A stretch of 64,000 nt of DNA from Agrococcus sp. ProA11 (GCF_039880525.1 NZ_CP156989.1:372001-436000), one strand, 5' to 3'. Numbered from the stretch's first letter, positions 9,320-18,715 are shown. Numbers and translations: made by a program. Notes: generated by a model from the sequence alone, not told the origin.

Positions 9320-10684
9320 ATGGACGAGCGCAGCAGGGCGCTGGAGGCCGCGCACCGCGGCGCGACGGCATTCCTCGCCACGCTCGAGGATCGACCGGTC
9401 TGGCCACGAGCGACGCTCGACGACATGCTCGCGACCTTCGGAGGACCGGTGCCGGAGGAGGGCCTCGATGCCGCGACGGTCGTCGAGCAGCTCGCGGCCG
9501 ATGCCGGCCCGGGCCTGGTCGGCATCCCCGGCGGCCGCTTCTTCGGCTTCGTGATCGGCGGCACGCTGCCGGCGGCGCTCGCGGCCGACTGGCTGGTCGC
9601 GGCATGGGATCAGAACAGCGGCTCCGCGATGCTCACCCCCACCACCGTGGCACTCGAGCGCATCGCAGGGCGGTGGATGCTGGAGCTGCTCGACCTGCCG
9701 GAGACCGCGAGCGTCGGCTTCGTCACCGGTGGGCAGCTGTCGAACTTCACCTGTCTGGCCGCCGCGCGGCACGCGGTGCTGGCTCGGGCGGGCTGGGATC
9801 TCGCCGATCGCGGCCTGCGCGACTCACCGCCGGTGCGCTTCGTCGTGGGCGCCGACCGGCACGGCACGATCGACCGTGCGGCGCGCTTCCTCGGCATCGG
9901 GCGCGCAGAGATCATCGTGGTCGACGCCGATGACCAGGGGCGGATGGACCCGGTGTCGCTCGAGCGCACCCTGGAGCACGGCGAGGGCCCGCTCATCGTC
10001 TGCCTGCAGGCCGGCGAAGTGCACACAGGAGCCTTCGACGACCTGAGCGCGCTCATCCCGATAGCCCACCGCAACGGCGGATGGGTGCACGTCGACGGCG
10101 CGTTCGGCCTCTGGGCGGCGGCGAGCCCGCGGCTGGCGCACCTGGCCGCCGGCGCCGCGGCCGCCGACTCGTGGGCCACGGATGCGCACAAGACCCTCAA
10201 CGTGCCCTACGACTGCGGCATGGCCATCGTGCGCAACCCCGCCGACTCGATCGCGGCCTTCCGCACCGGCGGCGACTACCTCGTCTACACCGGCCTCGAC
10301 CCCTGGGACGTGACGCCGGAGCTCTCCCGCCGCGCCCGAGGCGTGCCGGCGTGGGCGGCGCTGCGCAGCCTCGGCCGCTCCGGCGTCGCCGCACTCATCG
10401 ATCGGCTGCACGCGAACGCGCGCACGATGGCCGAGGGCCTCGCCGCGATCGACGGTGTGGAAATCGTCAACGACGTGGTCTACACCCAGGTGATGTTCCG
10501 GCTCGCGACCGACGAAGCGACGCGAGCGCTGGGGGCCGCCGTGCTCGCTGAGGGCACCGCGGTGGTCACGGGCGCCGAGTGGCGCGGACGTGCGGTGCTG
10601 CGGTGCGCGATGTCGTCGTGGGTGACGACGCCGGACGACATCGAGCGGACGCTCGCCGCCATCCGATCGCTCGCCGCGGCCTGA
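9320..10684 (+). CDS. PLP-dependent decarboxylase, group II (aromatic amino acid decarboxylase-like)
   Basis: A 454-residue enzyme of fold type I. The PLP lysine is Lys291 in DAHKTLNVPYDCG, and HVDGAFGLW holds the Asp that contacts the pyridine nitrogen. The N-terminal part (TFGGPVPEEG) and GFVTGGQLSNF match the group II family (DOPA, tyrosine, glutamate and related decarboxylases). The substrate is uncertain; many actinobacterial relatives are annotated only as aspartate aminotransferase family or decarboxylase. ATG at 9320 sits 7 nt after GACCAT (9307-9312). In-frame upstream ATGs at 9284 and 9311 start before or within that box. Confidence 0.85.
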   Translation: MDERSRALEAAHRGATAFLATLEDRPVWPRATLDDMLATFGGPVPEEGLDAATVVEQLAADAGPGLVGIPGGRFFGFVIGGTLPAALAADWLVAAWDQNSGSAMLTPTTVALERIAGRWMLELLDLPETASVGFVTGGQLSNFTCLAAARHAVLARAGWDLADRGLRDSPPVRFVVGADRHGTIDRAARFLGIGRAEIIVVDADDQGRMDPVSLERTLEHGEGPLIVCLQAGEVHTGAFDDLSALIPIAHRNGGWVHVDGAFGLWAAASPRLAHLAAGAAAADSWATDAHKTLNVPYDCGMAIVRNPADSIAAFRTGGDYLVYTGLDPWDVTPELSRRARGVPAWAALRSLGRSGVAALIDRLHANARTMAEGLAAIDGVEIVNDVVYTQVMFRLATDEATRALGAAVLAEGTAVVTGAEWRGRAVLRCAMSSWVTTPDDIERTLAAIRSLAAA

Positions 10685-10727
10685 CCGGTAGGCAGCAGCG
10701 ACACGGCCGCGACCCTAGGCTGGGCGC

Positions 10728-11666
10728 ATGAGTCAGCCGCGCGTCGTCACGTTCCTCGGCCCTCGCGGCACCTTCACCGAGGCCGCGCTCGAGCAGGTCG
10801 AAGGCCTCGACGGGGCCGAGCGGATGCCGGTCGCCAATGTGGGAGAGGCGCTCGCGGCGGTGGCCGAGGGCCGATCCGACGCGGCGATGATCGCGATCGA
10901 GAACTCGATCGAGGGCGGCGTGACCGCGGCCCAGGACGCGCTCGCGGCAACGCCGGGGCTCCGCATCATCTCCGAGCACGTCGTGAGCGTGAACTTCTCG
11001 CTGGTCGCGCCCGCGGGCACGCGGCTGGATGACATCCGCGTCATCGCCGCGCACCCGGTCGCCTGGGCGCAGTGCACCGCGTGGCTGCAGCGCGAGCTGC
11101 CGGGCCGAGCGCACCTGCCCGCCGCCTCCAACGTCACGGCCGCGGCCGAGCTCGGCGCCGGGCCCGCCCAGGCGGCGCTCTCGACGCCCACCGTCGGCCA
11201 CTGGGTCGATGGGCTGGAGGTGCTCGCCGACCGCATCGGCGACAACCCCGACGCCGTGACGCGCTTCCTCTTCGTCGGTCGTGCGGCTGCACCGGGGGAG
11301 CCGACCGGGGCCGACAAGACCAGCCTCGTCGTCGAGCTGCCGAGCGATGAGCCCGGCGTGCTGCTCGACATGCTCGAGCAGTTCGCGACCCGCGGCGTCA
11401 ACCTCTCCCTCATCCAGTCGCGCCCGATCGGCGACCGGCTCGGCCGCTATCGCTTCGTCATGGATGCCGACGGTCACATCCGCGACGAGCGCGTGGCGGA
11501 TGCGCTGCTCGGTCTCAAGCGCTTCTCGCCGCACGTGACGTTCCTCGGCTCCTACGCGCGAGCGGACGGCCACCGGGCGGATGTCGAGCGCCGCTTCACG
11601 GACCGGTCGTTCGAGGACGCGCGCGACTGGCTGCGGGGTCTGCTCGCGGGCGAGCCCGAGGCCTGA
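10728..11666 (+). CDS. pheA: Prephenate dehydratase
   Basis: This 312-residue enzyme converts prephenate to phenylpyruvate, the committed step to phenylalanine. The catalytic domain begins FLGPRGTFTEAAL and includes AIENSIEGGV and the TRF motif (DAVTRFLFVG). A C-terminal ACT domain (about residues 205-280, with PGVLLDMLEQFATRGVNLS and RYRFVMD) should bind phenylalanine for feedback inhibition. The -10 box TAGGCT (10716-10721) lies six bases before the ATG, so translation is leaderless. Confidence 0.95.
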   Translation: MSQPRVVTFLGPRGTFTEAALEQVEGLDGAERMPVANVGEALAAVAEGRSDAAMIAIENSIEGGVTAAQDALAATPGLRIISEHVVSVNFSLVAPAGTRLDDIRVIAAHPVAWAQCTAWLQRELPGRAHLPAASNVTAAAELGAGPAQAALSTPTVGHWVDGLEVLADRIGDNPDAVTRFLFVGRAAAPGEPTGADKTSLVVELPSDEPGVLLDMLEQFATRGVNLSLIQSRPIGDRLGRYRFVMDADGHIRDERVADALLGLKRFSPHVTFLGSYARADGHRADVERRFTDRSFEDARDWLRGLLAGEPEA

Positions 11667-11689
11667 CCGGCCGCGCATCGTCGCGGTCC

Positions 11690-11705
11690 GCCGCACCCGT
11701 GCGGC
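11690..11705. terminator. Weak hairpin between pheA and the lipid kinase gene
   Basis: GCCGCAC and GTGCGGC (7-nt arms, CC loop) lie between the two convergent stop codons. There is no clear T tract, so this is only a candidate terminator. Confidence 0.35.
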
Positions 11706-11720
11706 CTCGCTGCGCGCAGG

Positions 11721-12698
11721 CTAGACCGCGACGCCCTGGTGCGCCCGGCGGTGCGGCACGCGCACCACGAGCGCGTCCTCGCGCACGACGGCCCGCAGCG
11801 CGATCGCCTCGCCCACGACATCGCCGTCGACCTGCACGGCCCGCGGCTCCTCGAGGCGAGCGTGCGTCTCCTTCGCCTGGCCGTAGCCGAGCGCGGCGCC
11901 GGTGCGCTGCCGACCGAGGTGCCCCGTGCGGCGCAGCAGCTTCGTGACGATCAGGTTGTTGCGCGCCATGTAGCCGAGCACCTGCATCCAGCCGCGCGCA
12001 CCCTGCGGGCGGATGAGGGCGATATCCAGCTTCTGATCGTCGACGACCGCATCCGGCAGCACGACGATGCCGTTCGTGACCGTGCCGCAGTTGCCGATCA
12101 GCATGGTGTTCACGGTCGAGCGCACGACGCGACCGCCATCCATGCGCACCTGCACGCGCACCTTGTCGAGACCGGAGATCACGCGGCCCGCGGCGTCGGC
12201 GTACGCGAGCCAGCCGACCCGCTTCTTCAGATCCTCATCGGTCTTGTCGATCATCTCGGCGTCGAGCCCGAAGCCGACCATGACCGCGAACGCGTGCTGC
12301 GAGCGGGTGCCATCCGGGGCCTCGATCTCGAGCTCGCCCAGGTCGATCTCGCGCTCATCGCCCTCGAACGCGGTGCGCACCGCGGTGCGCAGGTTCGTGA
12401 CGTCGATGCCGAGGTTGCGCGCGAGCAGGTTGCCGGTGCCGGCGGGGATGATCGCGAGGATCACATCCGTGCTGGTGATGGCATCGGCCGCGACGCGCAC
12501 CGTGCCGTCGCCACCGGCGACCAGCAGCAGATCGATGTCGGCGGCAAGCGCCGCCTCGACCGCGGCCTTGCCCGCGTCATCGGCATCGGTCTCGAACCAC
12601 ACCGGCTCCGACCACTCGATCGGCTGCACCGACTCGACCGCGGAGGCGAGGCGATCGCGGTCCATCTTGACCGGGTTGTAGACGATTCCTGCGCGCAT
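11721..12698 (-). CDS. Diacylglycerol kinase-family lipid kinase
   Basis: A 325-residue protein with the DAGK catalytic core: GIVYNPVK at the N terminus, VAGGDGTVR (nucleotide-binding GGDGT) and IPAGTGNLLARNLGI. Members phosphorylate diacylglycerol or related lipids, recycling lipid head-group by-products into phosphatidic acid; others act on sphingoid or polyprenol substrates. The start is supported by TACGCT on the minus strand (12710-12705), six bases before the ATG. The C-terminal half (from about residue 130) matches the usual beta-rich lipid-binding domain. Confidence 0.88.
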   Translation of the reverse strand: MRAGIVYNPVKMDRDRLASAVESVQPIEWSEPVWFETDADDAGKAAVEAALAADIDLLLVAGGDGTVRVAADAITSTDVILAIIPAGTGNLLARNLGIDVTNLRTAVRTAFEGDEREIDLGELEIEAPDGTRSQHAFAVMVGFGLDAEMIDKTDEDLKKRVGWLAYADAAGRVISGLDKVRVQVRMDGGRVVRSTVNTMLIGNCGTVTNGIVVLPDAVVDDQKLDIALIRPQGARGWMQVLGYMARNNLIVTKLLRRTGHLGRQRTGAALGYGQAKETHARLEEPRAVQVDGDVVGEAIALRAVVREDALVVRVPHRRAHQGVAV

Positions 12699-12777
12699 GG
12701 TCGAAGCGTACCCCGGGCTTCAGCAGACTCCCTGCGACGTGCGGCGGGGTCGATCCGCGCGCTCATAGACTGGAGGG

Positions 12778-14040
12778 GTGATCGATCCCCAGCTGCTGCG
12801 CGACCAGCCCGACCTCGTCAAGGCAAGTCAGGAGCGCCGAGGCGACCCCGTGGCCTACGTCGACGAGGCGCTGCTCGCCGAGAGCGCCCGGCGCGCCGCC
12901 ATCACCGAGTACGAGGGCCTGCGGGCCGAGCAGAACGCGCACTCGAAGCTGGTCGGCAAGGCAGCCAAGGAGGATCGGCCGGCGCTCATCGAGCAGGGCA
13001 AGTCGCTGGCCGCCCGCGTCAAGGATGCGCAGGCGCGCGTGACAGAGGCAGAGGCCGCCTTCGACGCAGCCGTGACGAAGCTCGGCAACATCGTGCACCC
13101 GGACGTGCCCGCGGGCGCGGAGGAGAACTTCGTCACGCTCACCACGCACGGCACCGAGCGCACACTCGACTTCGACGCGCGCGACCACGTGGAGCTGGGC
13201 GAGGGTCTCAGGGCGTTCGACATCGCCCGCGGCGCCAAGGTGGCGGGCACCCGCTTCTACTACCTCACCGGTATCGGGATGCGGCTCGAGCTCGCGATCA
13301 TGCTCATGGGGCTCGACCAGGTGCTGGCCGACGGCTTCACCCCGCTCATGACGCCGACCCTGGTGCGACCCGAGATCATGCAGGGCACCGGCTTCCTGGG
13401 CGAGCACGCCGCGGAGGTCTACCACCTGCCCGCCGACGACCTGTACCTGACGGGCACGTCGGAGGTGGCGCTCGCGGGCTTCCACGCCGACGAGATCGTC
13501 GACCTCGAGCAGCCGCTGCGCTACGCCGGCTGGTCCACCTGCTACCGCCGAGAGGCGGGCTCCGCTGGCCGCGACACCCGCGGCATCCTGCGCGTGCACC
13601 AGTTCAACAAGCTCGAGATGTTCTCCTACGTGAAGCCCGAGGATGCGGAGGCCGAGCACGATCGCATGCGGGCGCTGCAGGAGCGGATGCTGCAGGCGTG
13701 CGAGCTCGACTACCGCGTGATCGACGTCGCCGCCGGCGACCTCGGCTCGTCAGCGGCGCGCAAGTTCGACATCGAGGCGTGGATCCCTTCGCAGCAGACC
13801 TACCGCGAGCTCACCTCCACCTCGAACTGCACCACGTTCCAGGCCCGTCGCCTTGCCACCCGCTACCGCACGGAGAGCGGCAAGACGGCTCCCGCAGCAA
13901 CGCTCAATGGCACCGCGGCCACGACGCGCTGGATCGTCGCGCTGCTCGAGACGCATCAGCAGGCCGACGGCTCGGTGCGCGTGCCCGAAGCGCTGCGGCC
14001 CTACCTGGGCGGCATCGCGACGATCGAGCCGGTGGCCTGA
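12778..14040 (+). CDS. serS: Seryl-tRNA synthetase
   Basis: This 420-residue class II synthetase charges tRNA-Ser. It has the long N-terminal coiled-coil arm (about residues 25-100) that grips the long variable arm, the TGTSEV serine site, motif 2 ([22 protein letters not shown]) and motif 3 near the C terminus ([15 protein letters not shown]). The GTG start lies six bases after TAGACT (12766-12771). Two serine tRNA genes lie within 3 kb downstream. The stop overlaps the following HAD phosphatase start. Confidence 0.96.
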   Translation: MIDPQLLRDQPDLVKASQERRGDPVAYVDEALLAESARRAAITEYEGLRAEQNAHSKLVGKAAKEDRPALIEQGKSLAARVKDAQARVTEAEAAFDAAVTKLGNIVHPDVPAGAEENFVTLTTHGTERTLDFDARDHVELGEGLRAFDIARGAKVAGTRFYYLTGIGMRLELAIMLMGLDQVLADGFTPLMTPTLVRPEIMQGTGFLGEHAAEVYHLPADDLYLTGTSEVALAGFHADEIVDLEQPLRYAGWSTCYRREAGSAGRDTRGILRVHQFNKLEMFSYVKPEDAEAEHDRMRALQERMLQACELDYRVIDVAAGDLGSSAARKFDIEAWIPSQQTYRELTSTSNCTTFQARRLATRYRTESGKTAPAATLNGTAATTRWIVALLETHQQADGSVRVPEALRPYLGGIATIEPVA

Positions 14041-14840
14041 TGGAGCGCCTGCTGATCGGGCTCGACATCGACGGCACCATCGTGCTCGAGGACGACTCGC
14101 TCTCCCCACGGGTGGCGGATGCGGTGCGCGCCGTGGTCGACGCGGGCCACGAGGTGGTGCTGGCGACCGGCCGCTCGAAGCCCTCCACGGTGACCACCGC
14201 CGAGCGCCTCGGCATCCAGCCGACCCACCTGGTGGCGGCCAACGGCGCACAGGTGCTCGAGCTGCGCGGCGAGCAGTACGCGACCATCCACGTCGAGACC
14301 TTCGATCCCGCCCCCGCGCTGCGCACGATCGCGCAGGGGCTGCCGACCGGCTCGTTCATGGTCGAGGATGCGGCGGGCCACCGGCGCTTCACCAACGGCA
14401 TGATCGACTGGGATCTGGACAGCGCCGAGCAGGTCGAGTTCGAGGAGCTGCTGCACATCCCCGCCATGCGCGTGGTCGTGATGAGCCCCGACCACCACGT
14501 CGACGACTTCCTCGAGATCGTCGAGTCGATGGGCCTGCACAAGGTCTCCTACGCGATCGGCTACTCGTCCTGGCTCGACATCGCACCCGACGGCGTCAAC
14601 AAGGCGACGGGGCTGGAGCGGGTCGCGCGCCTGCTGGGCTTCACCCGCGATCGCATGCTCGTCGTCGGCGACGGCCGCAACGACATCGACATGTTCCAGT
14701 GGGTGGTCGCCGGCAACGGTCGTGCCGTCGCGATGGGGCAGGCGCCCGACGAGGTGAAGGCGGCTGCGGGCGAGGTGACGACCACGGTGGAGGACGACGG
14801 CCTCGCGGTGCTGCTCGAGGGCCTGCTCGTCCGCAGCTGA
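14040..14840 (+). CDS. HAD-superfamily hydrolase, Cof-type phosphatase
   Basis: This 266-residue phosphatase has HAD motif I in LDIDGTIV (nucleophile Asp9, Asp11), motif II in LATGRS, the conserved Lys in GVNKATGLERV, and motif IV GDGRNDIDMF. The C2-type cap between about residues 85 and 185 places it among Cof/YidA sugar-phosphate phosphatases; the substrate is not predictable. ATG at 14040 shares one base with the serS stop, so the genes are cotranscribed and coupled, an arrangement conserved in some actinobacteria. Confidence 0.88.
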   Translation: MERLLIGLDIDGTIVLEDDSLSPRVADAVRAVVDAGHEVVLATGRSKPSTVTTAERLGIQPTHLVAANGAQVLELRGEQYATIHVETFDPAPALRTIAQGLPTGSFMVEDAAGHRRFTNGMIDWDLDSAEQVEFEELLHIPAMRVVVMSPDHHVDDFLEIVESMGLHKVSYAIGYSSWLDIAPDGVNKATGLERVARLLGFTRDRMLVVGDGRNDIDMFQWVVAGNGRAVAMGQAPDEVKAAAGEVTTTVEDDGLAVLLEGLLVRS

Positions 14841-14955
14841 GGCCGGCGACGTCGCCAGACCTCCGCAGGCTCCTGGCGGAACGGTCGTGGGCGACGCATC
14901 CGCGTGCACCGTAGAATCGTGCGGAGGTCACCTCATGCATGCATGAGCGGCCGAT

Positions 14956-15040
14956 GGAGGGCTGTCCGAGCGGCCGATGGAGCCGGTCTTGAAAACCGGT
15001 GGGCAGCAATGCCTCGTGGGTTCGAATCCCACGCCCTCCG
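14956..15040 (+). tRNA. tRNA-Ser (UGA anticodon)
   Basis: The acceptor arms GGAGGGC (14956-14962) and GCCCTCC (15033-15039) pair fully and the discriminator is G. The anticodon loop CTTGAAA sits in a CCGGT/ACCGG stem with TGA at 14990-14992. The long variable arm and TTCGAAT T-loop confirm a class II tRNA-Ser. The CCA end is not encoded. A TAGAAT -10-like box lies at 14912-14917. Confidence 0.97.
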
Positions 15041-15073
15041 CCGCAGTGCCGAGCCGAGCGGAAGGGGTGCCGG

Positions 15074-16357
15074 ATGAGTGGTGAGCGCGCATCGAGCGTC
15101 GTGGACACCTCGTCGATGGTGCCCCGCCACGGCCGGCTGCACCGCCAATCCGGGGTCGCGCACCTGTTCCGCTGGCTCGCCCTCGGGCTGGCGGTCGTGC
15201 TCGTGGCAGCGGTCGGGGTGGTGGGCGTCTCGGTACTCCGCCTGTCGACCGGCATCGCCACCGTCGACCTCGGCGGCGACGTGCCGCCCGCGCAGGCTGG
15301 CTTCGCCCCCTACGCGGGCGGATTCACGATCCTGCTGGTGGGCTCCGACCAGCGGACGGGCCAGGGCTCCGACTTCGGCGAGGACGCCTACGGCGAAGGC
15401 CGCCTGAACGACGTGACGATGCTCCTGCACGTCAGCGACGATCACCAGCTGGCGCGCGTCGTCTCCTTCCCGCGCGACCTCGTCGTCGACTACCCGGCCT
15501 GCGAGGATCCCGAGACCGGCGAGGTCACGCCGGCCGCCTCGAACGTGCAGTTCAATCAGGGGCTCGAGCGCGGGGGTCTCTCGTGCGTGGCCGAGATGGT
15601 CACCGAGCTGACCGGCATCGACGTGCCGTACGCGGCGATGATCACGTTCCAGGGCGTCATCAGCATGTCGACGGCGGTCGGCGGCGTGCCCGTGTGTTTC
15701 GCGGGCGAGATCGATGACACCTACACCGGCCTGCAGATCCCCGAGGCGGGCACCTATGAGCTCGAGGGGGAGCAGGCGCTGCAGTTCCTCCGCTCGCGCC
15801 ACGGCGTGGGCGACGGGTCCGACCTCGCGCGCATCTCCTCGCAGCAGGTCTTCCTGTCGTCGCTCGTGCGCACCCTGCAGTCGGATGCGGTGCTCACCGA
15901 CTTCACGCGCCTCTACGCGATCTCGCAGGTGGCGCTCGACAACATGACGCTCTCGTCGGGCCTCGCGAACGTCGGCACCATGGTCTCGATGGCTCGCGTG
16001 CTCGCGGACATTCCGCTCGAGACCATGCAGTTCGTCCTCTATCCGAACGTGCTGGAGGGCAACCGCGTCTACCCGGACGAGCAGGCAGCCGACGAGCTGA
16101 TGCGGCGCATCCGTCTCGACCTGCCGATCGAGCTCGGCGAGGATTCGCTGGGCATCGGATCGACCTCTGAGACGCCGAGCCCCACACCGACGCCGGGCGC
16201 GCCGGGGGCGGAGTCGCCCGCGGCGACCGAGACGCCGCTGCCGACCGAGACGCCCGGGGGCGACGCCGATCCGACGCCGACGCCGACCGACGAGCTCGAC
16301 GGCGTGGTCGGTCAGGATGCGTCGCAGGAGTCGTGCGTCGTCCCCTTCGGCGGCTGA
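15074..16357 (+). CDS. LytR-CpsA-Psr (LCP) family glycopolymer ligase
   Basis: A 427-residue protein with an N-terminal transmembrane helix (about residues 32-55) and an extracellular LCP domain: ILLVGSDQR, RLNDVTMLLHV, SFPRDLVVDYP and HGVGDGSDLARISSQQ. LCP enzymes transfer lipid-linked glycopolymers to peptidoglycan. The last 60 residues are a Thr/Pro/Glu-rich linker ending in a short Cys-containing tail. ATG at 15074 is chosen because GAAGGGG (15061-15067) precedes it and the longer frame would run into the tRNA-Ser gene. Confidence 0.92.
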   Translation: MSGERASSVVDTSSMVPRHGRLHRQSGVAHLFRWLALGLAVVLVAAVGVVGVSVLRLSTGIATVDLGGDVPPAQAGFAPYAGGFTILLVGSDQRTGQGSDFGEDAYGEGRLNDVTMLLHVSDDHQLARVVSFPRDLVVDYPACEDPETGEVTPAASNVQFNQGLERGGLSCVAEMVTELTGIDVPYAAMITFQGVISMSTAVGGVPVCFAGEIDDTYTGLQIPEAGTYELEGEQALQFLRSRHGVGDGSDLARISSQQVFLSSLVRTLQSDAVLTDFTRLYAISQVALDNMTLSSGLANVGTMVSMARVLADIPLETMQFVLYPNVLEGNRVYPDEQAADELMRRIRLDLPIELGEDSLGIGSTSETPSPTPTPGAPGAESPAATETPLPTETPGGDADPTPTPTDELDGVVGQDASQESCVVPFGG

Positions 16358-16363
16358 CTCACC

Positions 16364-16413
16364 CCCTCGTAGGTCGAGGAGCACGCGGCGCAGCCGCGCG
16401 CGTCACGAGACCG
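16364..16413. repeat. Dispersed intergenic repeat, family 2
   Basis: The stretch contains AGGTCGAGGAGC and GCGCGTCACGAGACCG, both found again at 60841-60931. GGTC and GACC at the ends and GC-rich inner arms allow an imperfect hairpin. Similar GGTCGAG...GAGACC repeats are common between genes of Microbacteriaceae as I recall them. It lies directly after the LCP gene stop. Confidence 0.6.
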
Positions 16414-16496
16414 AATTCGCCCCCGCCACCCAGCCCGCGCATCCCTCTCTCATCTGTTTGGTAGAGTTGCCGCTGGCCCGTTTCCTGGCGGGCCGA

Positions 16497-16585
16497 GGAG
16501 ACGTCGCATAGTCCGGCCGAGTGCACCACCCTGCTAAGGTGGAGTCCCCAATAGGGGACCGAGGGTTCAAATCCCTCCGTCTCCA
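16497..16585 (+). tRNA. tRNA-Ser (GCU anticodon)
   Basis: Acceptor arms GGAGACG and CGTCTCC pair fully. The anticodon stem CCACC/GGTGG holds loop CTGCTAA (GCT). A long variable arm (AGTCCCCAATAGGGGACC) and T-loop TTCAAAT are present. The discriminator base reads A (16585), whereas serine tRNAs usually carry G. No CCA is encoded. A TAGAGT box at 16462-16467 may be its -10. Confidence 0.96.
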
Positions 16586-16593
16586 CGCACTCG

Positions 16594-16620
16594 AAGGCCC
16601 CACTCATCGAGCGGGGCCTT
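16594..16620 (+). terminator. Terminator after tRNA-Ser(GCU)
   Basis: The arms AAGGCCCC (16594-16601) and GGGGCCTT (16613-16620) pair perfectly across an 11-nt loop and lie 9 nt after the tRNA. Confidence 0.7.
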
Positions 16621-16760
16621 CGTCGTATCCGCTGCGGCGCTGCCGACCTCCAAGGCGAGCCCGGTGCGCACCGCGGCGGCCACCACATACGGCACTGGCT
16701 ACGATGCGTTGGACGCTGCGCCGCTGCAGCCTCCTCGATCGCCCTCACCTTGGATGCCGA

Positions 16761-18578
16761 ATGCTTCGCAGAGTCCTCGCCGCCACCGCTGCCGTCGTGG
16801 TCGCCCTCACGGGCGCGCTCACCGCCCCAGCATCGCGGGCGGACGCCAGCGATGCGGTGCAGCTGCCCAACGGATCCGTCGTCATGGTCGAGCACCTCGA
16901 CATGGTGCGCGACACCTTCGATGCCATCAACGACTACCGCGCCAGCAAGCGACTCGGAGCGCTCCGGTTCGCACCCGACCTGTTCGAGATCGCCCAGAGC
17001 TGGAGCGACCAGCTGGTCACCACCGATCGCTTCGAGCACCGGAAGCTGCACTGGAAGCTCTACCCAGCGGGATGGGATCGCGCCGGCGAGATCATCGCGG
17101 CGCGCAGCAATGCTGACACCGCGGCGCTCGTGCGCCAGTGGATCAACTCCTCTGGCCACGAGGCGATCATGGTGTCCGACGCGACCGTGATGGCCCCCGG
17201 CATCGCGTTGGACACCGACGACGTCGCCAAGTACTTCATGTACGGCACCGTGAACTTCGGCAGGTACGACGCCGGCGAGATCCCGATGTACAACTCGATC
17301 GACGCGTGGATCGCGGCCGGCGGCACCACAGCACGCGACGACGTCGTCGGCGACGTCACGAGCGCCACTGCCGCGTCCGACGGCACCATCACCGTCAGCG
17401 GATGGGCGCTCGACTTCTCGTCTCGCAATCGCTCCTCCACGGTCCGGCTGACGCTCGATGGGCGCAGCAGCGCCACGGTGACAGCCGACCGCACGATCGA
17501 GCCGTGGGGTGCCGGGGAGTGGCGGCTGGGTCATGACTTCCGCTGGACCGTCGCCGCAGACCCGGGCGCGCGGCATGAGGTCTGTGCGGTCGCGCAGAAC
17601 AGCTTCGGGCCGGGTCAGCACCGCAACCTCGGCTGCAAGAGCGTTCTCGTGCCGATGCCGGACCCGGAGATTCCCAGCGAGCGAGTGGCCGGCGCGAATC
17701 GCTACACGACCGCGGTCGCCATCTCGACCCGCTACAACGACCCGGCGGAGGTGAGCACCGTCTACCTCGCCACCGGGGAGAAGTACCCGGATGCGCTGTC
17801 GCTGGCGCCGGCAGCGGCGCAGCCGGGCAACGCCCTGCTGCTGACTCCGCGCGCGGAGCTGGCGGCGTCGGTGGCCGCCGAGCTGCGCCGGCTGGCGCCG
17901 GAGACGGTCGTCATCGTCGGCAGCGAGCACTCGGTCTCTGCCCGCGTCGCCGAGCAGGTCGCGGCCGCGCTGCCGTATGCGGAGATCGCTCGACTCGCCG
18001 GCGCGAACCGCTACGAGACCTCGGTCATGATCGCCGACCACGCCTTCCCCGCGGCAACCCTCGCGTACGTCGCCTCCGGGCAGGTCTTCCCCGACGCGCT
18101 CTCGGCCGCGCCGGTCGCGGCGGGGCGCAACGCGCCGGTCATCCTCACCCCCGCAGCGCAGCTGCCGCAGGTCGTGCAGGACTACGTCGCGAACAGCAGC
18201 CTGCGCGAGCTGATCATCGCGGGCGGCACGCCGAGCGTCTCCGCTGGAGTCGCGAGCCAGCTCGAGGCGCAGCTCGGCTTCGTACCGCAGCGCATCGCCG
18301 GCGCCAACCGCTTCGAGACCAATCTTGAGTTGGCTGCGACGGCGAACAGCGGCGTGCAGGTCGAGGTGCTGCTGGCATCCGGTCTGAACTTCCCCGATGC
18401 GCTCGCGGGCGCCGCGGTCGCCTCGAATGCGGGCCCGTTGCTGCTGGCTCGCACCGACTGCGTCCCGCGCGAGACTGTCGCGGTCATCCACGACGAATAC
18501 CTGCCAGAGACCCTGGTGGTCCTGGGCGGCACGGCCACGCTCCGCGACACGGTGGCCGACCTCGTGCGCTGCGCCTGA
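16761..18578 (+). CDS. Secreted CAP-domain protein with three cell-wall-binding repeats
   Basis: A 605-residue surface protein. A signal peptide covers about residues 1-30 (MLRRVLAATAAVVVALTGAL). A CAP/SCP-like domain follows (about 40-180: FDAINDYRASKRLGALRF, WINSSGHEAIMV), then a beta-rich domain of unknown type (about 195-300). Three type-2 cell-wall-binding repeats end the protein, each opening with a variant of RVAGANRYTTAV, RLAGANRYETSV or RIAGANRFETNL. Such repeats hold proteins on the wall of Gram-positive bacteria non-covalently. The CAP module lacks an obvious catalytic role. The upstream part of the open frame overlaps tRNA-Ser(GCU), so ATG at 16761 with its signal peptide is used. 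Confidence 0.88.
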   Translation: MLRRVLAATAAVVVALTGALTAPASRADASDAVQLPNGSVVMVEHLDMVRDTFDAINDYRASKRLGALRFAPDLFEIAQSWSDQLVTTDRFEHRKLHWKLYPAGWDRAGEIIAARSNADTAALVRQWINSSGHEAIMVSDATVMAPGIALDTDDVAKYFMYGTVNFGRYDAGEIPMYNSIDAWIAAGGTTARDDVVGDVTSATAASDGTITVSGWALDFSSRNRSSTVRLTLDGRSSATVTADRTIEPWGAGEWRLGHDFRWTVAADPGARHEVCAVAQNSFGPGQHRNLGCKSVLVPMPDPEIPSERVAGANRYTTAVAISTRYNDPAEVSTVYLATGEKYPDALSLAPAAAQPGNALLLTPRAELAASVAAELRRLAPETVVIVGSEHSVSARVAEQVAAALPYAEIARLAGANRYETSVMIADHAFPAATLAYVASGQVFPDALSAAPVAAGRNAPVILTPAAQLPQVVQDYVANSSLRELIIAGGTPSVSAGVASQLEAQLGFVPQRIAGANRFETNLELAATANSGVQVEVLLASGLNFPDALAGAAVASNAGPLLLARTDCVPRETVAVIHDEYLPETLVVLGGTATLRDTVADLVRCA

Positions 18579-18606
18579 GCACGCGGCCGAGCGGCACTAG
18601 AAAAGA

Positions 18607-18715
18607 TTGTCAGCGGAGCGCACCCTTCTACCGCTAGTGTTGTTGAGGTGCAGGACGGATCTTGTTCTGCGCTTTTGAACGCAGCTTCGGCTGCATTGCA
18701 TTGATTGAAGGAAAT
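18607..18715 (+). promoter_or_regulatory. Promoter and structured 5' leader of the cold shock gene
   Basis: TTGTCA (18607-18612) and TAGTGT (18635-18640) are possible -35 and -10 elements, though the 22-bp spacing is long. The leader of about 70 nt holds a UUCG-capped hairpin (GCAGC 18681-18685, GCTGC 18690-18694) and ends in a GAAGGAAAT ribosome site. A long structured leader is typical of cold-inducible csp mRNAs. Confidence 0.5.

Noticed and set aside
11739-14040. Long plus-strand frame upstream of the HAD phosphatase
   Set aside because: It is the antisense of the lipid kinase followed by an out-of-frame reading of serS. Only the part from 14040 is a gene.
16359-18491. A 710-codon open frame on the minus strand
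   Set aside because: It is antisense to the CAP/cell-wall-binding gene and runs across tRNA-Ser(GCU) and the repeat; the translation is Arg/Gly-rich with no domain, as expected for GC-rich shadow frames.
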